From: Micromonospora rhizosphaerae
Lineage (GTDB): Bacteria; Actinomycetota; Actinomycetes; Mycobacteriales; Micromonosporaceae
Assembly: GCF_900091465.1 (NCBI RefSeq)
Contig: NZ_FMHV01000002.1
Coordinates: 1,736,001-1,800,000 of the forward strand
Direction of reading: 5' to 3'
Length of the DNA: 64,000 nucleotides
Positions 8,991 through 17,513 of the stretch are shown here, in pieces (positions within the stretch are counted from its first letter, which is position 1; the number at the start of each line of letters is the position of its first letter). The notes below the pieces were generated by a model. That model was not told the DNA's origin, did no database searches, and saw only the letters and a list, made by a program, of their open reading frames with translations. Made by a program: the position numbers and the translations under genes.

Positions 8991-9679
8991 GGGGTCGGGG
9001 AGCGGCGGTCGACGACGCCGGCCCCGGGCGGCACGTCGAAGGCGGCCGGGTCCACCGTCTCCGTGTAGCGGCTCAGGGCCGCCTCCGCCGGCTTGCCGTC
9101 GAGAGTCCCGGTGAAGCTGCCCAGCACACCTTCGGTGGTGACGCAGGCGGTGAAGCTGTCGCCGGACCGGGTGACGTCGACGCAGGTGGCGTGGTGCCCG
9201 GCGAGCGTGGTGTCGCTCTGCATGATGGTCGCCGCAGGATCGAGGGCGGCGTCGGTCAGCAGCCGGATCACGGCCGGCGGGGTGACCAGCCCGTGCCTGC
9301 CGATCTCCGTGTAGACGATCACCGAGGGCCGCCCGGCGGTCAGCACCGGCGGCAGCACCGTGCAGGAGGTGTGCCCGGTGGCGGTCTCGCACCGGGTCAG
9401 GGCCTGCTGGGTCACCACGATCTTGCCGTCCGGCCAGCTGTACGCCGACTGGAGCGGGTCCCGCGTCTGGGCGATCGAGGCGGTCCGTCCACCGGCGAGC
9501 TGGTAGTCGGCGGCCCAGGTCTGCTCCAGCGCCCGGTCCATCCGGGCGGCGAGGTCGTTGACCAGGTCGGCCCGCCCGAGAGCCTGTCCGGCGTCGTCGA
9601 GGGCCTGGCACCCGGTGACCGTGAGCGACGCGATGACCGAGGCGGCGAGCACGCGGAGAGTGGTCGAGGGGGCGGGCAT
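8987..9679 (-). CDS. Putative lipoprotein
   Basis: This 230-aa protein starts at ATG 9679 with MPAPSTTLRVLAASVIASL and the lipobox VTGC near residue 23. The mature part is about 205 residues with several Cys and no domain I recognise. An earlier in-frame start would push the signal peptide inside the protein, so 9679 is preferred. It overlaps nudC by 4 nt (ATGA) and is divergent from eno. Function is unknown; it is likely anchored on the outer face of the membrane. Confidence 0.75.
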   Translation of the reverse strand: MPAPSTTLRVLAASVIASLTVTGCQALDDAGQALGRADLVNDLAARMDRALEQTWAADYQLAGGRTASIAQTRDPLQSAYSWPDGKIVVTQQALTRCETATGHTSCTVLPPVLTAGRPSVIVYTEIGRHGLVTPPAVIRLLTDAALDPAATIMQSDTTLAGHHATCVDVTRSGDSFTACVTTEGVLGSFTGTLDGKPAEAALSRYTETVDPAAFDVPPGAGVVDRRSPTP

Positions 9680-9732
9680 GCCGCCCAGCCTCGTTGATCG
9701 GGGCAACGTCGTGCAAACTCGTTGCCGGTTGA

Positions 9733-11190
<1,458 letters not shown>

Positions 11191-11220
11191 CGCGCGAAGC
11201 TCCGGGGGAGGGGTGTGACG

Positions 11221-11850
11221 ATGCAGCAGCGCCGCACACCGGGTGGTCAGCGTCCCGCCCGCCGGCCGGGTCAGGCCGGCCGGACGGCGGGTGCGGCCCG
11301 GACCCGATCGTCGGTGGGTGGCGTCCGCGCCGAGCCGCGCGGCGCCGCCGGCCGGTCGCCCGGCGCGGCCCGCGGCGCGGAGGGCGTACGCTCCGCGAGC
11401 CGGCCCGCCGCCGCTCGGCGTACCGCGGCCGGCGGCACCGTCAAGCGGCTCGTCGCACCCCACCCCCGGCGCCTCACCGGGCGGGCCACCGTGCTCTTCG
11501 CGGTGCTGATCGCCCTCGCCCTGGCGTACACCTACCCGGTGCGCGTCTACCTCGACCAGCAGGCCGACATCGAGCGGATGGAAGCGTCCCAGGCCGACCA
11601 GCGCAAGCGGATCGAGGAGCTCTCCGCCGAGGCGGCCAAGTGGCAGGACCCGGCGTACATCGAGAGCCAGGCCCGGGAGCGGTTCTTCATGGGCAAGCCC
11701 GGGGAGACCCTGCTGGTGGTGCTCTCCGACCCGGAGGGCGCCGCCAAGGACGCGGGCGCCATGCCGGCGCCGCCGAAGGGGCCGGATCCCTGGTACGGCA
11801 CCCTGTGGTCGAGCGTGCAGGCGGCCAACGCCGATCAGCCCGACAAGTGA
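11221..11850 (+). CDS. ftsB: FtsB-like septum formation initiator protein
   Basis: This is a divisome membrane protein of 209 aa. It has a long basic, disordered N-terminus (Arg/Pro/Ala/Gly rich, residues 1-85), one transmembrane segment (VLFAVLIALALAYTYPV, about 90-107) and a coiled coil starting LDQQADIERMEASQADQRKR. ARERFFMGKPGETLLVV near the end is typical of the actinobacterial family. GGAGGGG at 11207-11213 is 7-9 nt from ATG 11221. A GTG at 11215 is in frame but very close to the ribosome site, so 11221 is chosen. It lies directly after eno. Confidence 0.85.
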   Translation: MQQRRTPGGQRPARRPGQAGRTAGAARTRSSVGGVRAEPRGAAGRSPGAARGAEGVRSASRPAAARRTAAGGTVKRLVAPHPRRLTGRATVLFAVLIALALAYTYPVRVYLDQQADIERMEASQADQRKRIEELSAEAAKWQDPAYIESQARERFFMGKPGETLLVVLSDPEGAAKDAGAMPAPPKGPDPWYGTLWSSVQAANADQPDK

Positions 11851-11884
11851 GCATCACCCCAGCACCGAACGAGAGATGGGCACC

Positions 11885-12442
11885 GTGACCGTCGTACCCC
11901 CGCCCGACCCGGCGGCGGATTCCGTACCCCCGCCGGAGCGGCAACCGGCCACCGAGGCCGACCTGGCCGCGGTGGCCGCGCAGCTCGGACGCCCGCCCCG
12001 GGGCACCCGGGCGGTGGCCCACCGCTGTCCCTGCGGCCTGCCCGACGTGGTGGAGACGACCCCGCGGCTGGCCGACGGCACGCCCTTTCCGACGCTGTTC
12101 TACCTGACCTGCCCGCGGGCGACCGCCGCGTGCAGCCGGCTGGAGTCGGCGGGGCTGATGAGGGAGATGGCCGACCGGCTGGCGGCCGACCCGGAGCTGG
12201 CCGCCCGGTACCGGGCGGCGCACGAGGACTACCTGGCCCGCCGGGAGGCGATCGGCCACGTGCCGGAGATCTCCGGCATCTCGGCCGGTGGCATGCCCGG
12301 CCGGGTGAAGTGCCTGCACGTGCACCTCGGGCACGCGCTCGCCGCCGGCCCGGGGGTTAACCCGTTCGGCGACGAGACGCTGGCGCTGGTGGAGAAGTGG
12401 TGGGCCACCGGCCCGTGCGTGGACGTCCCGGCGGAGCAGTGA
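11885..12442 (+). CDS. DUF501 domain protein
   Basis: The frame has an ATG at 11876 and a GTG at 11885. GAGAG immediately precedes the ATG, so a ribosome bound there would better serve the GTG; I report GTG 11885 (185 aa). The core contains VAHRCPCGLPDVVET, FPTLFYLTCP, LESAGLMREMADRL and HLGHALAAGPGVNPFGD, which define DUF501. The Cys and His residues suggest metal binding, but function is unknown. It sits between ftsB and a GNAT gene and before ppx, as in mycobacteria. Its stop overlaps the next start (GTGA). Confidence 0.85.
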   Translation: MTVVPPPDPAADSVPPPERQPATEADLAAVAAQLGRPPRGTRAVAHRCPCGLPDVVETTPRLADGTPFPTLFYLTCPRATAACSRLESAGLMREMADRLAADPELAARYRAAHEDYLARREAIGHVPEISGISAGGMPGRVKCLHVHLGHALAAGPGVNPFGDETLALVEKWWATGPCVDVPAEQ

Positions 12443-12948
12443 CCGGGGACGAGATCGTGGTCCGCCGGGCCCGGACGAGCGACGTACGTGGGATCCGGCG
12501 GCTGGTGGACACCTACACCGACGACCGGCGGCTGCTCAGCAAGGCCACCGTCACCCTCTACGAGGACGTGCAGGAGTTCCGGGTCGCGGTGACGCCCGAC
12601 GGCACGGTCGTCGGCTGCGGCGCGCTGCACGTGATGTGGGAGGACCTGGCCGAGATCCGCACCGTCGCGGTGGACCCGACCTGGCGGGGCCGCAAGATCG
12701 GCCACCGGATCGTCGGCGAGCTGATCGACGCGGCCCGGGAGGTGGGCGTGGCCCGGATCTTCGTGCTCACCTTCGAGACCCGGTTCTTCGGCTCGTTCGG
12801 CTTCCGCGAGATCGACGGCGCGCCGGTGCCGCATCCGGTCTACGAGCAGCTGCTCCGGTCGTACGACGAGGGCGTGGCCGAGTTCCTGGACCTGGAACGG
12901 GTCAAGCCCAACACCCTCGGCAACACCCGCATGCTGCTGCGCCTCTGA
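12439..12948 (+). CDS. GNAT N-acetyltransferase (amino-acid N-acetyltransferase-like)
   Basis: This 169-aa GNAT protein starts at GTG 12439 in a GTGA overlap with the DUF501 stop. Motif A is clear: LAEIRTVAVDPTWRGRKIGH, in which RGRKIG contacts acetyl-CoA. It then has IFVLTFETRFFGSFGFREID, like the single-domain ArgA-type N-acetylglutamate synthases of actinobacteria. The arginine-pathway role is inferred from that resemblance only, since no arg genes are near. A different small-molecule acetyltransferase cannot be excluded. Confidence 0.78.
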   Translation: MTGDEIVVRRARTSDVRGIRRLVDTYTDDRRLLSKATVTLYEDVQEFRVAVTPDGTVVGCGALHVMWEDLAEIRTVAVDPTWRGRKIGHRIVGELIDAAREVGVARIFVLTFETRFFGSFGFREIDGAPVPHPVYEQLLRSYDEGVAEFLDLERVKPNTLGNTRMLLRL

Positions 12949-12974
12949 CGCCAGGTGCGACCACCGCCGCCGCG

Positions 12975-13062
12975 TCAGGCCCGCCGGGGGTGGGCCGCGA
13001 AGAAGTCCCAGATCAGGTCGGTGGCCACCAGGCCCGCATCCGGCGCGGCGAGCAGCCCACCG
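12975..13062 (-). pseudogene. 3' remnant of a PHB-depolymerase/LpqC-type esterase gene
   Basis: Reading leftwards, the last codons before the TGA at 12977-12975 encode DAGLVATDLIWDFFAAHPRRA. DATxLIWxFFAxHPR is, from memory, the usual C-terminus of poly(3-hydroxybutyrate) depolymerase family esterases. Upstream the similarity stops at about 13062, and the sequence becomes the opposite-strand ArsR-like remnant. Only about 25-29 codons survive, with no start. This looks like a deletion scar. Confidence 0.55.
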
Positions 13063-13069
13063 GTTGGCG

Positions 13070-13570
13070 ATGCGCGGACTGGAGGGCCTGTTTCGTGGCT
13101 TGCACCCGGCGATCCGCTGGCGGCCACCCGTGCTGGAGGTGCGGACCTGGTGGGGTGGGGAAATGGCCGGGACCGGCCAGGGCCTCGTGCTGCTGCCCTC
13201 GCCGTTGGCAGGTCCGCTCCCGCGGGTGCTGGTCGAGCCCCGCCGGCCGGTCCTGCTCGTCTACCCCGTGGCGATGCCGCGGCGGGCCGCCGACCCGGCC
13301 GCCGAGCCACTCGGTCGCCTGCTGAACGGCACCCGGGCGGCGGTGCTGCGTCGCCTCGCCGAGCCCGGACGGCACACCACCACCGCGCTCGCTCGCGCCG
13401 TCGGGGTCAGCCTCTCCTCGGCCTCGGAGCACGCGACGGCCCTGCGGGCCGCCGGTCTGATCACCACCGACCGCACCGGCGCGGCGGTCCAGCACCGGCT
13501 GACACCGCTCGGCGCACACCTGCTCGGCGAGTTCCCCGGTGCCGCAGTTGCCGACCGTCCCGAGTGCTGA
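13070..13570 (+). pseudogene. Truncated ArsR-type winged-helix regulator (C-terminal half)
   Basis: From ATG 13070 (or TTG 13064) this frame encodes about 166 residues. It opens abruptly with GLEGLFRGLHPAIRWRPPVLEV, a mid-protein sequence in DUF5937/ArsR-type regulators, which are usually about 320 aa. The C-terminal winged helix is intact: TTTALARAVGVSLSSASEHA, then LRAAGLITTDRTGAAVQHRLTPLG. The N-terminal ligand-sensing half is missing, and the break falls at about 13063, where the esterase remnant also ends. It may be expressed as a bare DNA-binding domain or be dead. Confidence 0.65.
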
Positions 13571-13642
13571 GCGGCCCGGCCCCCAGCTGCGCCGCTTCGG
13601 CATTCGCCGTGTCGACCTGCCGGCGACATGACGCTCACGAGG

Positions 13643-13682
13643 GATATGCCTGTCGGTCATATTTATGACTCGTAGGCATATC
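13643..13682. promoter_or_regulatory. Nested 40-bp dyad upstream of ppx
   Basis: GATATGCCT (13643-13651) is perfectly complementary to 13674-13682. Inside it, GTCAT (13656-13660) and ATGAC (13665-13669) flank ATTT. The element is AT-rich against its GC-rich surroundings and lies 80 bp before the ppx start. It looks like an operator with two dyads rather than a terminator, as it has no T-tract. The regulator is unknown; the adjacent truncated ArsR-type gene is one candidate. Confidence 0.6.
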
Positions 13683-13763
13683 GCTCCATGGGTCACCGTC
13701 TCCCGGGCGCGGGTCAGGTTGTACCGCGGGGCGGGACCGTCTGGCTGCCGTATGGTTGCTGCC

Positions 13764-14717
13764 GTGACGACGCGCGTGGCCGCCATCGACTGTGGGACCA
13801 ACTCCATCCGACTGCTGGTCGCCGACCTGCCCGACCCGTCCGCCGGCCCGACGGCGCCGCTGGTCGACCTGAGCCGGCGGATGGAGATCGTCCGGCTGGG
13901 CCAGGGCGTCGACAAGACCGGCCGGCTCGCCCCGGAGGCGATCGAGCGCACCCGGGTGGCGCTCGCCGACTACGCGGCCGAGATCGAGAAGTTCGGTGCG
14001 GAGCGGGTGCGGATGTGCGCCACCTCGGCGACCCGGGACGCCGCCAACGCCGGCGACTTCCGGGCGATGGTCGAGCAGACCCTCGGCGTGACGCCCGAGG
14101 TGTTGACCGGCGACGAGGAGGCCCGGCTCTCCTTCACCGGGGCCGTGCGTGGGCTGCCCGCCGACGCCAAGCCGCCGTACCTGGTGGTCGACATCGGCGG
14201 CGGCTCGACCGAGTTCGTGGTCGGCACCCGCGAGGGCGGTGTGCAGGCCGCGGTCTCGATGGACATCGGCTGCGTCCGGATGACCGAGCGGCACCTGCAT
14301 GGCGATCCGCCGAGCCTGGACGAAACCGCCGCCGCCCAGGCCGACATCGCGGTCGCGGTGGACCGGGCGCTAGCGGCCGTGCCGGGCCGCGAGGCCGCCA
14401 CGCTGGTCGGGCTCGCCGGCTCGGTCACCACCGTGGTCGCCATCGCTCAGGGCCTCCAGGAGTACGACCCGGAGCGCATCCACCACGCCCGGGTGTCGTA
14501 CGAGCAGGTCGCCGACGTGACCGCCGACCTGCTGGCGAAGACCTGCGAGGAGCGGCTCGCCATCCCGGTGATGCACAAGGGCAGGGCCGACGTGATCGGC
14601 GCGGGCGCCCTGGTGCTGCGAGTGATCATGGAACGCGCCGGAATGTCGTCCGTGATCGCCTCCGAGCACGACATCCTCGACGGCATCGCCTGGAGCCTTG
14701 CGGAGACCTCGGGATAG
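13764..14717 (+). CDS. ppx: Ppx/GppA exopolyphosphatase
   Basis: Ppx/GppA enzymes hydrolyse polyphosphate or pppGpp. The 317-aa protein has the actin-like fold signatures AAIDCGTNSIRLLVAD (residues 6-21) and VVDIGGGSTEFVVG near 140, plus catalytic-region CATSATRDAANAGDF. The GTG at 13764 lacks a ribosome site, but TATGGT at 13751-13756 fits a -10 box for a leaderless message; ATG 13752 is an alternative. The C-terminus reads DGIAWSLAETSG. A second copy of the DNA for DGIAWSL lies downstream at 15363-15382, indicating that the 3' end was altered by insertion of a toxin-antitoxin cassette. Confidence 0.92.
   Translation: MTTRVAAIDCGTNSIRLLVADLPDPSAGPTAPLVDLSRRMEIVRLGQGVDKTGRLAPEAIERTRVALADYAAEIEKFGAERVRMCATSATRDAANAGDFRAMVEQTLGVTPEVLTGDEEARLSFTGAVRGLPADAKPPYLVVDIGGGSTEFVVGTREGGVQAAVSMDIGCVRMTERHLHGDPPSLDETAAAQADIAVAVDRALAAVPGREAATLVGLAGSVTTVVAIAQGLQEYDPERIHHARVSYEQVADVTADLLAKTCEERLAIPVMHKGRADVIGAGALVLRVIMERAGMSSVIASEHDILDGIAWSLAETSG
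14679..14698 (+). repeat. Left copy of 20-bp direct repeat flanking TA cassette
   Basis: gacggcatcgcctggagcct at 14679-14698, inside the ppx 3' end, is repeated exactly at 15363-15382. The 684-bp offset contains only the antitoxin and Doc toxin genes. Confidence 0.85.
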
Positions 14718-14718
14718 G

Positions 14719-14757
14719 TTGGTTTTCCCTGCGTATGGGCGGTATGATTTCCATATG
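14719..14757 (+). promoter_or_regulatory. Promoter of the CopG-like/Doc operon, probably leaderless
   Basis: TTGGTT (14719-14724) and TATGAT (14743-14748) are spaced by 18 bp, a good -35/-10 pair. The antitoxin ATG at 14755 lies 6 nt downstream of the -10 box, so the message probably starts at the start codon. CCATATGG (14752-14759) is a perfect palindrome over the start codon and could be the antitoxin's own operator. Confidence 0.65.
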
Positions 14758-14958
14758 GTCACCACGGTCAATCTGCCTGATGGGCTGCATGAGCGGCTCA
14801 AGCAGCTCGCCGAGCAGGAGCACCGGTCGATGAATGCCACCATCGTTGTGGCGGTCGAGGAGTATGTCTCGGCCCGCAGTCACCGTGCCCGTGTGCGGGA
14901 TCTTGCGCGGGAGGTTGCCGAGCGCGACGCCGAGCTGCTGCGGCGGTTGGCGGAGTGA
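14755..14958 (+). CDS. CopG/Arc-like antitoxin of a Doc module
   Basis: This 67-aa protein starts at ATG 14755. The N-terminus MVTTVNLPDGLHERLKQLA is a ribbon-helix-helix DNA-binding fold: a beta strand (TTVNLP) then two helices (HERLKQLAEQ and SMNATIVVAVEEYV). The C-terminal half is an acidic/basic helix (RVRDLAREVAERDAELLRRL) that would bind and mask the toxin. It overlaps the toxin gene in a GTGA junction. Autorepression is expected from the family and from the palindrome over its start. Confidence 0.85.
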   Translation: MVTTVNLPDGLHERLKQLAEQEHRSMNATIVVAVEEYVSARSHRARVRDLAREVAERDAELLRRLAE

Positions 14959-15332
14959 TCAATTATCTCGAGGTCGACGACCTCGTGGAGATCGCCTCGA
15001 TCGTGTTGGGTGAGACGCCGCAGGTCCGTGATTTCGGTCTGCTCTCGTCGGCGGTGGTCCGCCCGGCCACCGTGGCGTTCGGCCAGGAGGCTTACACCGA
15101 TCTCTGGAGCAAGGCCGCCGCGCTGCTGCACTCGGTCTGCATGAACCACGCCCTGATCGATGGAAACAAGCGTCTCGCCTGGGCGGCGGCGCGTGTGTTT
15201 CTGGCCCTCAATGAGGTGCAGATCCAGGATGTCAACGTTGATCAGGCCGAGGCTCTGGTGATGTCGGTGGCCAGCGGCACCCTCACCGAGGTCTCTGACA
15301 TCGCCCGCGAGCTCCGCAAGCTCTACGTCTGA
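14955..15332 (+). CDS. doc: Doc-type (Fic fold) toxin
   Basis: Doc toxins phosphorylate elongation factor EF-Tu and halt translation. The 125-aa protein starts at GTG 14955, overlapping the antitoxin stop. The Fic motif is HALIDGNKRLAWAA near residues 66-79, matching the HxFx[D/E]xNKR core with Leu at the usual Phe position. Leu/Val are common there in actinobacterial members. The GxxxR sequence of AMPylating Fic proteins is not seen, fitting a Doc kinase. The cassette is flanked by an exact 20-bp repeat. Confidence 0.9.
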   Translation: MINYLEVDDLVEIASIVLGETPQVRDFGLLSSAVVRPATVAFGQEAYTDLWSKAAALLHSVCMNHALIDGNKRLAWAAARVFLALNEVQIQDVNVDQAEALVMSVASGTLTEVSDIARELRKLYV

Positions 15333-15362
15333 TCCATCGCGCAAATTCTGTCGCAGATGCCG

Positions 15363-15382
15363 GACGGCATCGCCTGGAGCCT
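15363..15382 (+). repeat. Right copy of 20-bp direct repeat flanking TA cassette
   Basis: This is an exact copy of 14679-14698. In the ppx reading frame it is followed by GGCC and a TGA at 15386-15388, so a reading of DGIAWSLA-stop is recreated here. This is probably the original ppx 3' end, now detached. Confidence 0.8.
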
Positions 15383-15400
15383 GGCCTGAGAATCGACCAG

Positions 15401-15625
15401 GTGATCGACGTCGAGCTGCTGATGGACGAGCTGGGGCGGGCGGGAGTGTCCGTCCTGCTCAAGGTCGACCACGAGCGGACGGCGGACTTCATCGGCAAGC
15501 CCTGGACGATGCTGCCGTCCGGGCCGGGCCTCGGCGAGCGGGGCCTCATCCGCACCGACGCGAAGACCCTGGAGGATGCCCTCGACTACTGCCTCGGCGA
15601 GCTCGTTACGTGTGCGGGCGACTAG
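15401..15625 (+). CDS. Conserved hypothetical protein downstream of ppx
   Basis: This is a 74-aa acidic protein from GTG 15401. It reads MIDVELLMDELGRAGVSVLLKVDHER, then PWTMLPSGPGLGERGLIRTDA and LEDALDYCLGELVTCAGD. It has no signal, membrane segment or known motif. I recall similar small proteins beside ppx in related genomes, which supports it as an original ppx neighbour displaced by the TA cassette. Function is unknown. Confidence 0.65.
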   Translation: MIDVELLMDELGRAGVSVLLKVDHERTADFIGKPWTMLPSGPGLGERGLIRTDAKTLEDALDYCLGELVTCAGD

Positions 15626-15721
15626 AGCTGGGGGTGGACCGGCTTAAGTCCCGGTCGTGACCTCGCCGGAAGGATCCGGAGCCTGCGGCCAGGCGACCGC
15701 CACGAGCGTCAGGAAACCGGG

Positions 15722-16039
15722 TCACGCGATTGCGGCGATGTCCCCGTCGTCGAAGTAGATGGCCTGGTGAAGTCGGCCGCCCAAGGCCGCAGCGAAGCGC
15801 GCGACGATCTCCTGACCGGAGATCTTGCCCTGCTCGATCTGAGAAACCCGGCCCTTGGTGACGCCCATTCGGTCGGCCACCTGCTGTTGGGTCAAGCCGC
15901 GCGACCTACGTACCTCGGCCAGCCGGTGTCCGATGACCTTGGCGAGCAGTTCCTGCTTGCCCGCCTCGACTGCCTCCTCGCCGCCGGCACGCGCGACGTG
16001 CTCGGCGCGGATGTCCTTCCAGCGCGAGTAGTCGCTCAT
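15722..16039 (-). CDS. XRE-family antitoxin (HigA-like)
   Basis: This 105-aa protein starts at ATG 16039, with GGGAGCAGG upstream. A helix-turn-helix of the Cro/C1 type spans about residues 36-90: IGHRLAEVRRSRGLTQQQVA, then MGVTKGRVSQIEQGKISGQE. The C-terminus LGGRLHQAIYFDDGD is typical of antitoxins paired with RelE/HigB toxins. The toxin gene lies directly upstream on the same strand and, without its frameshift, would end in an ATGA overlap with this start. The antitoxin itself is intact and probably represses the operon. Confidence 0.9.
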   Translation of the reverse strand: MSDYSRWKDIRAEHVARAGGEEAVEAGKQELLAKVIGHRLAEVRRSRGLTQQQVADRMGVTKGRVSQIEQGKISGQEIVARFAAALGGRLHQAIYFDDGDIAAIA

Positions 16040-16402
16040 CCTGCTCCCCCCTCCTGTCGTGTCCGTTCCTTCAGGTAGAGCTCGTAGCGGTGTTCCGCGA
16101 GCGGGATGGCCTCGCGATACCCAGGCATTCCACTGCCCCGACTTGTCGCCGGCAACGAGGAGGATGCTGGATCGCCACGGGTCGAACGCAAAGAGGATAC
16201 GTACCGTGCCGGGCCGCAGCTCCTTCAAGTTGGCGACCGACGATCCGTGGATGGTGTCAACGAGCGGCCGTCCGAGGCCGGGCCCGACTTCGGCCAGAAG
16301 GTCGAGCGCCTGCACGACGCGGGCGAAGGTCGCCTCGTCGAGCGTCTTGATCCATTGGCGTACCTCGTCGACGACGTAGATCTCCCACTCGCCACCGGCC
16401 AT
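16036..16402 (-). pseudogene. RelE/HigB-type toxin with a one-base frameshift
   Basis: From ATG 16402 the frame encodes MAGGEWEIYVVDEVRQWIKT and continues to SILLVAGDKSGQWNAW, the Gp49/HigB-like fold of mRNA-cleaving toxins. After NAW, the plus-strand C-run 16120-16122 contains one base too many. Removing one base gives YREAIPLAEHRYELYLKER and a TGA at 16038-16036 that overlaps the antitoxin ATG, the normal architecture. As it stands the frame stays open and reads straight into the Xre antitoxin, predicting a fused protein. A sequencing error is possible. TATACT at minus-strand -12 suggests a leaderless promoter. Confidence 0.85.
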
Positions 16403-16461
16403 GTGGGGAGTATAGCGATTGCTAAACCTTGGCGGTGTGGATGCTCTTGGAGAAGTTGCGC

Positions 16462-17091
16462 TCAGACCCGCTCGGTGGCGAGGCGGGCGCTGAAGCCGAG
16501 CAGGGCCACCCCGGTCAGCCCGTCCAGCCAGCGCCGCACCCGACGCCGGGACAGCAGCTCCCGGGCCCGGTTCAGCGCCCCGACCAGCACCAGCAGGTAC
16601 GCCAGGGACAGCACCGCGTGGCTGAGCGCGAAGACGAGCAGCACTGCCAGCGGCGCCGAGCCGCCGACGAACTGCGGCAGCACGGCCAGGTAGAACGCCA
16701 GGACCTTGGGGTTGGTGATGTTGGACAGGAATCCCTGCCGGAAGCCGGCCAGCGCCTGGCCGGGCGGGGTGGCGGCATCGTCCGCAAGCGGCGCGTACCG
16801 GCCGCGCAGCGCCGAGCGCCACGCCTGCACGCCGAGGTACGTCAGGTAGGCGACGCCGACCCAGCGGATCGTCTCGAACAGCGGCTGGGAGCGGACGATC
16901 AGCGCGCCCAGCCCGGCGGCCGCCGCCACGCCCTGCACGGCGTTCGAGGCGCTCACCCCGATCGCGCTCCACGCGCCGCGGCGTCGACCTGCGGCCAGGG
17001 TGTTGCGGGTGACCACCGCGAAGTCCGGGCCGGGGATGAGGATCAGCACCGTGGCGAAGACCAGGAACGACCCGTAGCTGCTCCACGACAT
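16462..17091 (-). CDS. LysE/RhtB family amino-acid exporter
   Basis: This 209-aa integral membrane protein of the LysE superfamily exports amino acids or related metabolites. The signature lies near the N-terminus: FATVLILIPGPDFAVVTRNT (PGPD motif), followed by GVSASNAVQGVAAAAGLGAL. About six hydrophobic segments follow, with FLSNITNPKVLAFYLAVLP in the middle, also typical. The substrate cannot be predicted. It is divergent from the padR gene; no regulator of its own is adjacent. Confidence 0.88.
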   Translation of the reverse strand: MSWSSYGSFLVFATVLILIPGPDFAVVTRNTLAAGRRRGAWSAIGVSASNAVQGVAAAAGLGALIVRSQPLFETIRWVGVAYLTYLGVQAWRSALRGRYAPLADDAATPPGQALAGFRQGFLSNITNPKVLAFYLAVLPQFVGGSAPLAVLLVFALSHAVLSLAYLLVLVGALNRARELLSRRRVRRWLDGLTGVALLGFSARLATERV

Positions 17092-17144
17092 GCGTCCACC
17101 CTACGACCGGCCCGGATACGGGGCCGTCGATCGCTAGTATGCGC

Positions 17145-17180
17145 TTGACGGTACTACGCATCGCACAGTAGCGTCGAAGC
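17145..17180 (+). promoter_or_regulatory. padR promoter with inverted repeats
   Basis: TTGACG at 17145-17150 is a good -35 box. A -10 around CAGTAG (17166-17171) is weak. TACT (17152-17155) and AGTA (17167-17170) form a small dyad, and ATGCG/CGCAT flank the -35 box. These could be PadR binding sites for autoregulation. Confidence 0.45.
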
Positions 17181-17513
17181 GTGGATACGACGCAGCTCCT
17201 GAAGGGCGTGCTCGACCTCGCCGTTCTGGCCGTGCTCAAGGAGGAGGACGGCTACGGTTACGACATCCTGCGCAGGTTGCGCGAGGCCGGTCTCGAGGAG
17301 GTCGGCGACGCCTCGGTCTATGGCACGCTGCGCCGACTCTTCGCCGCCGGCCTGCTGACCACCTACGTCGTGCCGAGCGAGTCCGGCCCGCACCGTAAGT
17401 ACTACGCGCTCAACGCCGCCGGTCGGGACCAGCTCGCCCGCTCCGGCAAGGTCTGGCGCTCCTTCGCCACCACCATGGACGCACTGCTCGACGATCGGGG
17501 GATGGCGGCATGA
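17181..17513 (+). CDS. PadR-family transcriptional regulator
   Basis: This 110-aa PadR protein starts at GTG 17181. The winged helix shows LLKGVLDLAVLAVLKEEDGY, GYDILRRLREAG, SVYGTLRRLFAAGLL and the wing SESGPHRKYYALNAAGRDQL, nearly full-length for the short PadR class. Its stop overlaps the start of a HAAS-domain membrane protein (ATGA), the common arrangement in which the regulator controls its partner. Confidence 0.93.
   Translation: MDTTQLLKGVLDLAVLAVLKEEDGYGYDILRRLREAGLEEVGDASVYGTLRRLFAAGLLTTYVVPSESGPHRKYYALNAAGRDQLARSGKVWRSFATTMDALLDDRGMAA

Noticed and set aside
13013..13951. Minus-strand frame overlapping regulator remnant and ppx
   Set aside because: It lacks family features and overlaps ppx; only the short esterase tail near 12975-13062 in a different frame looks real.
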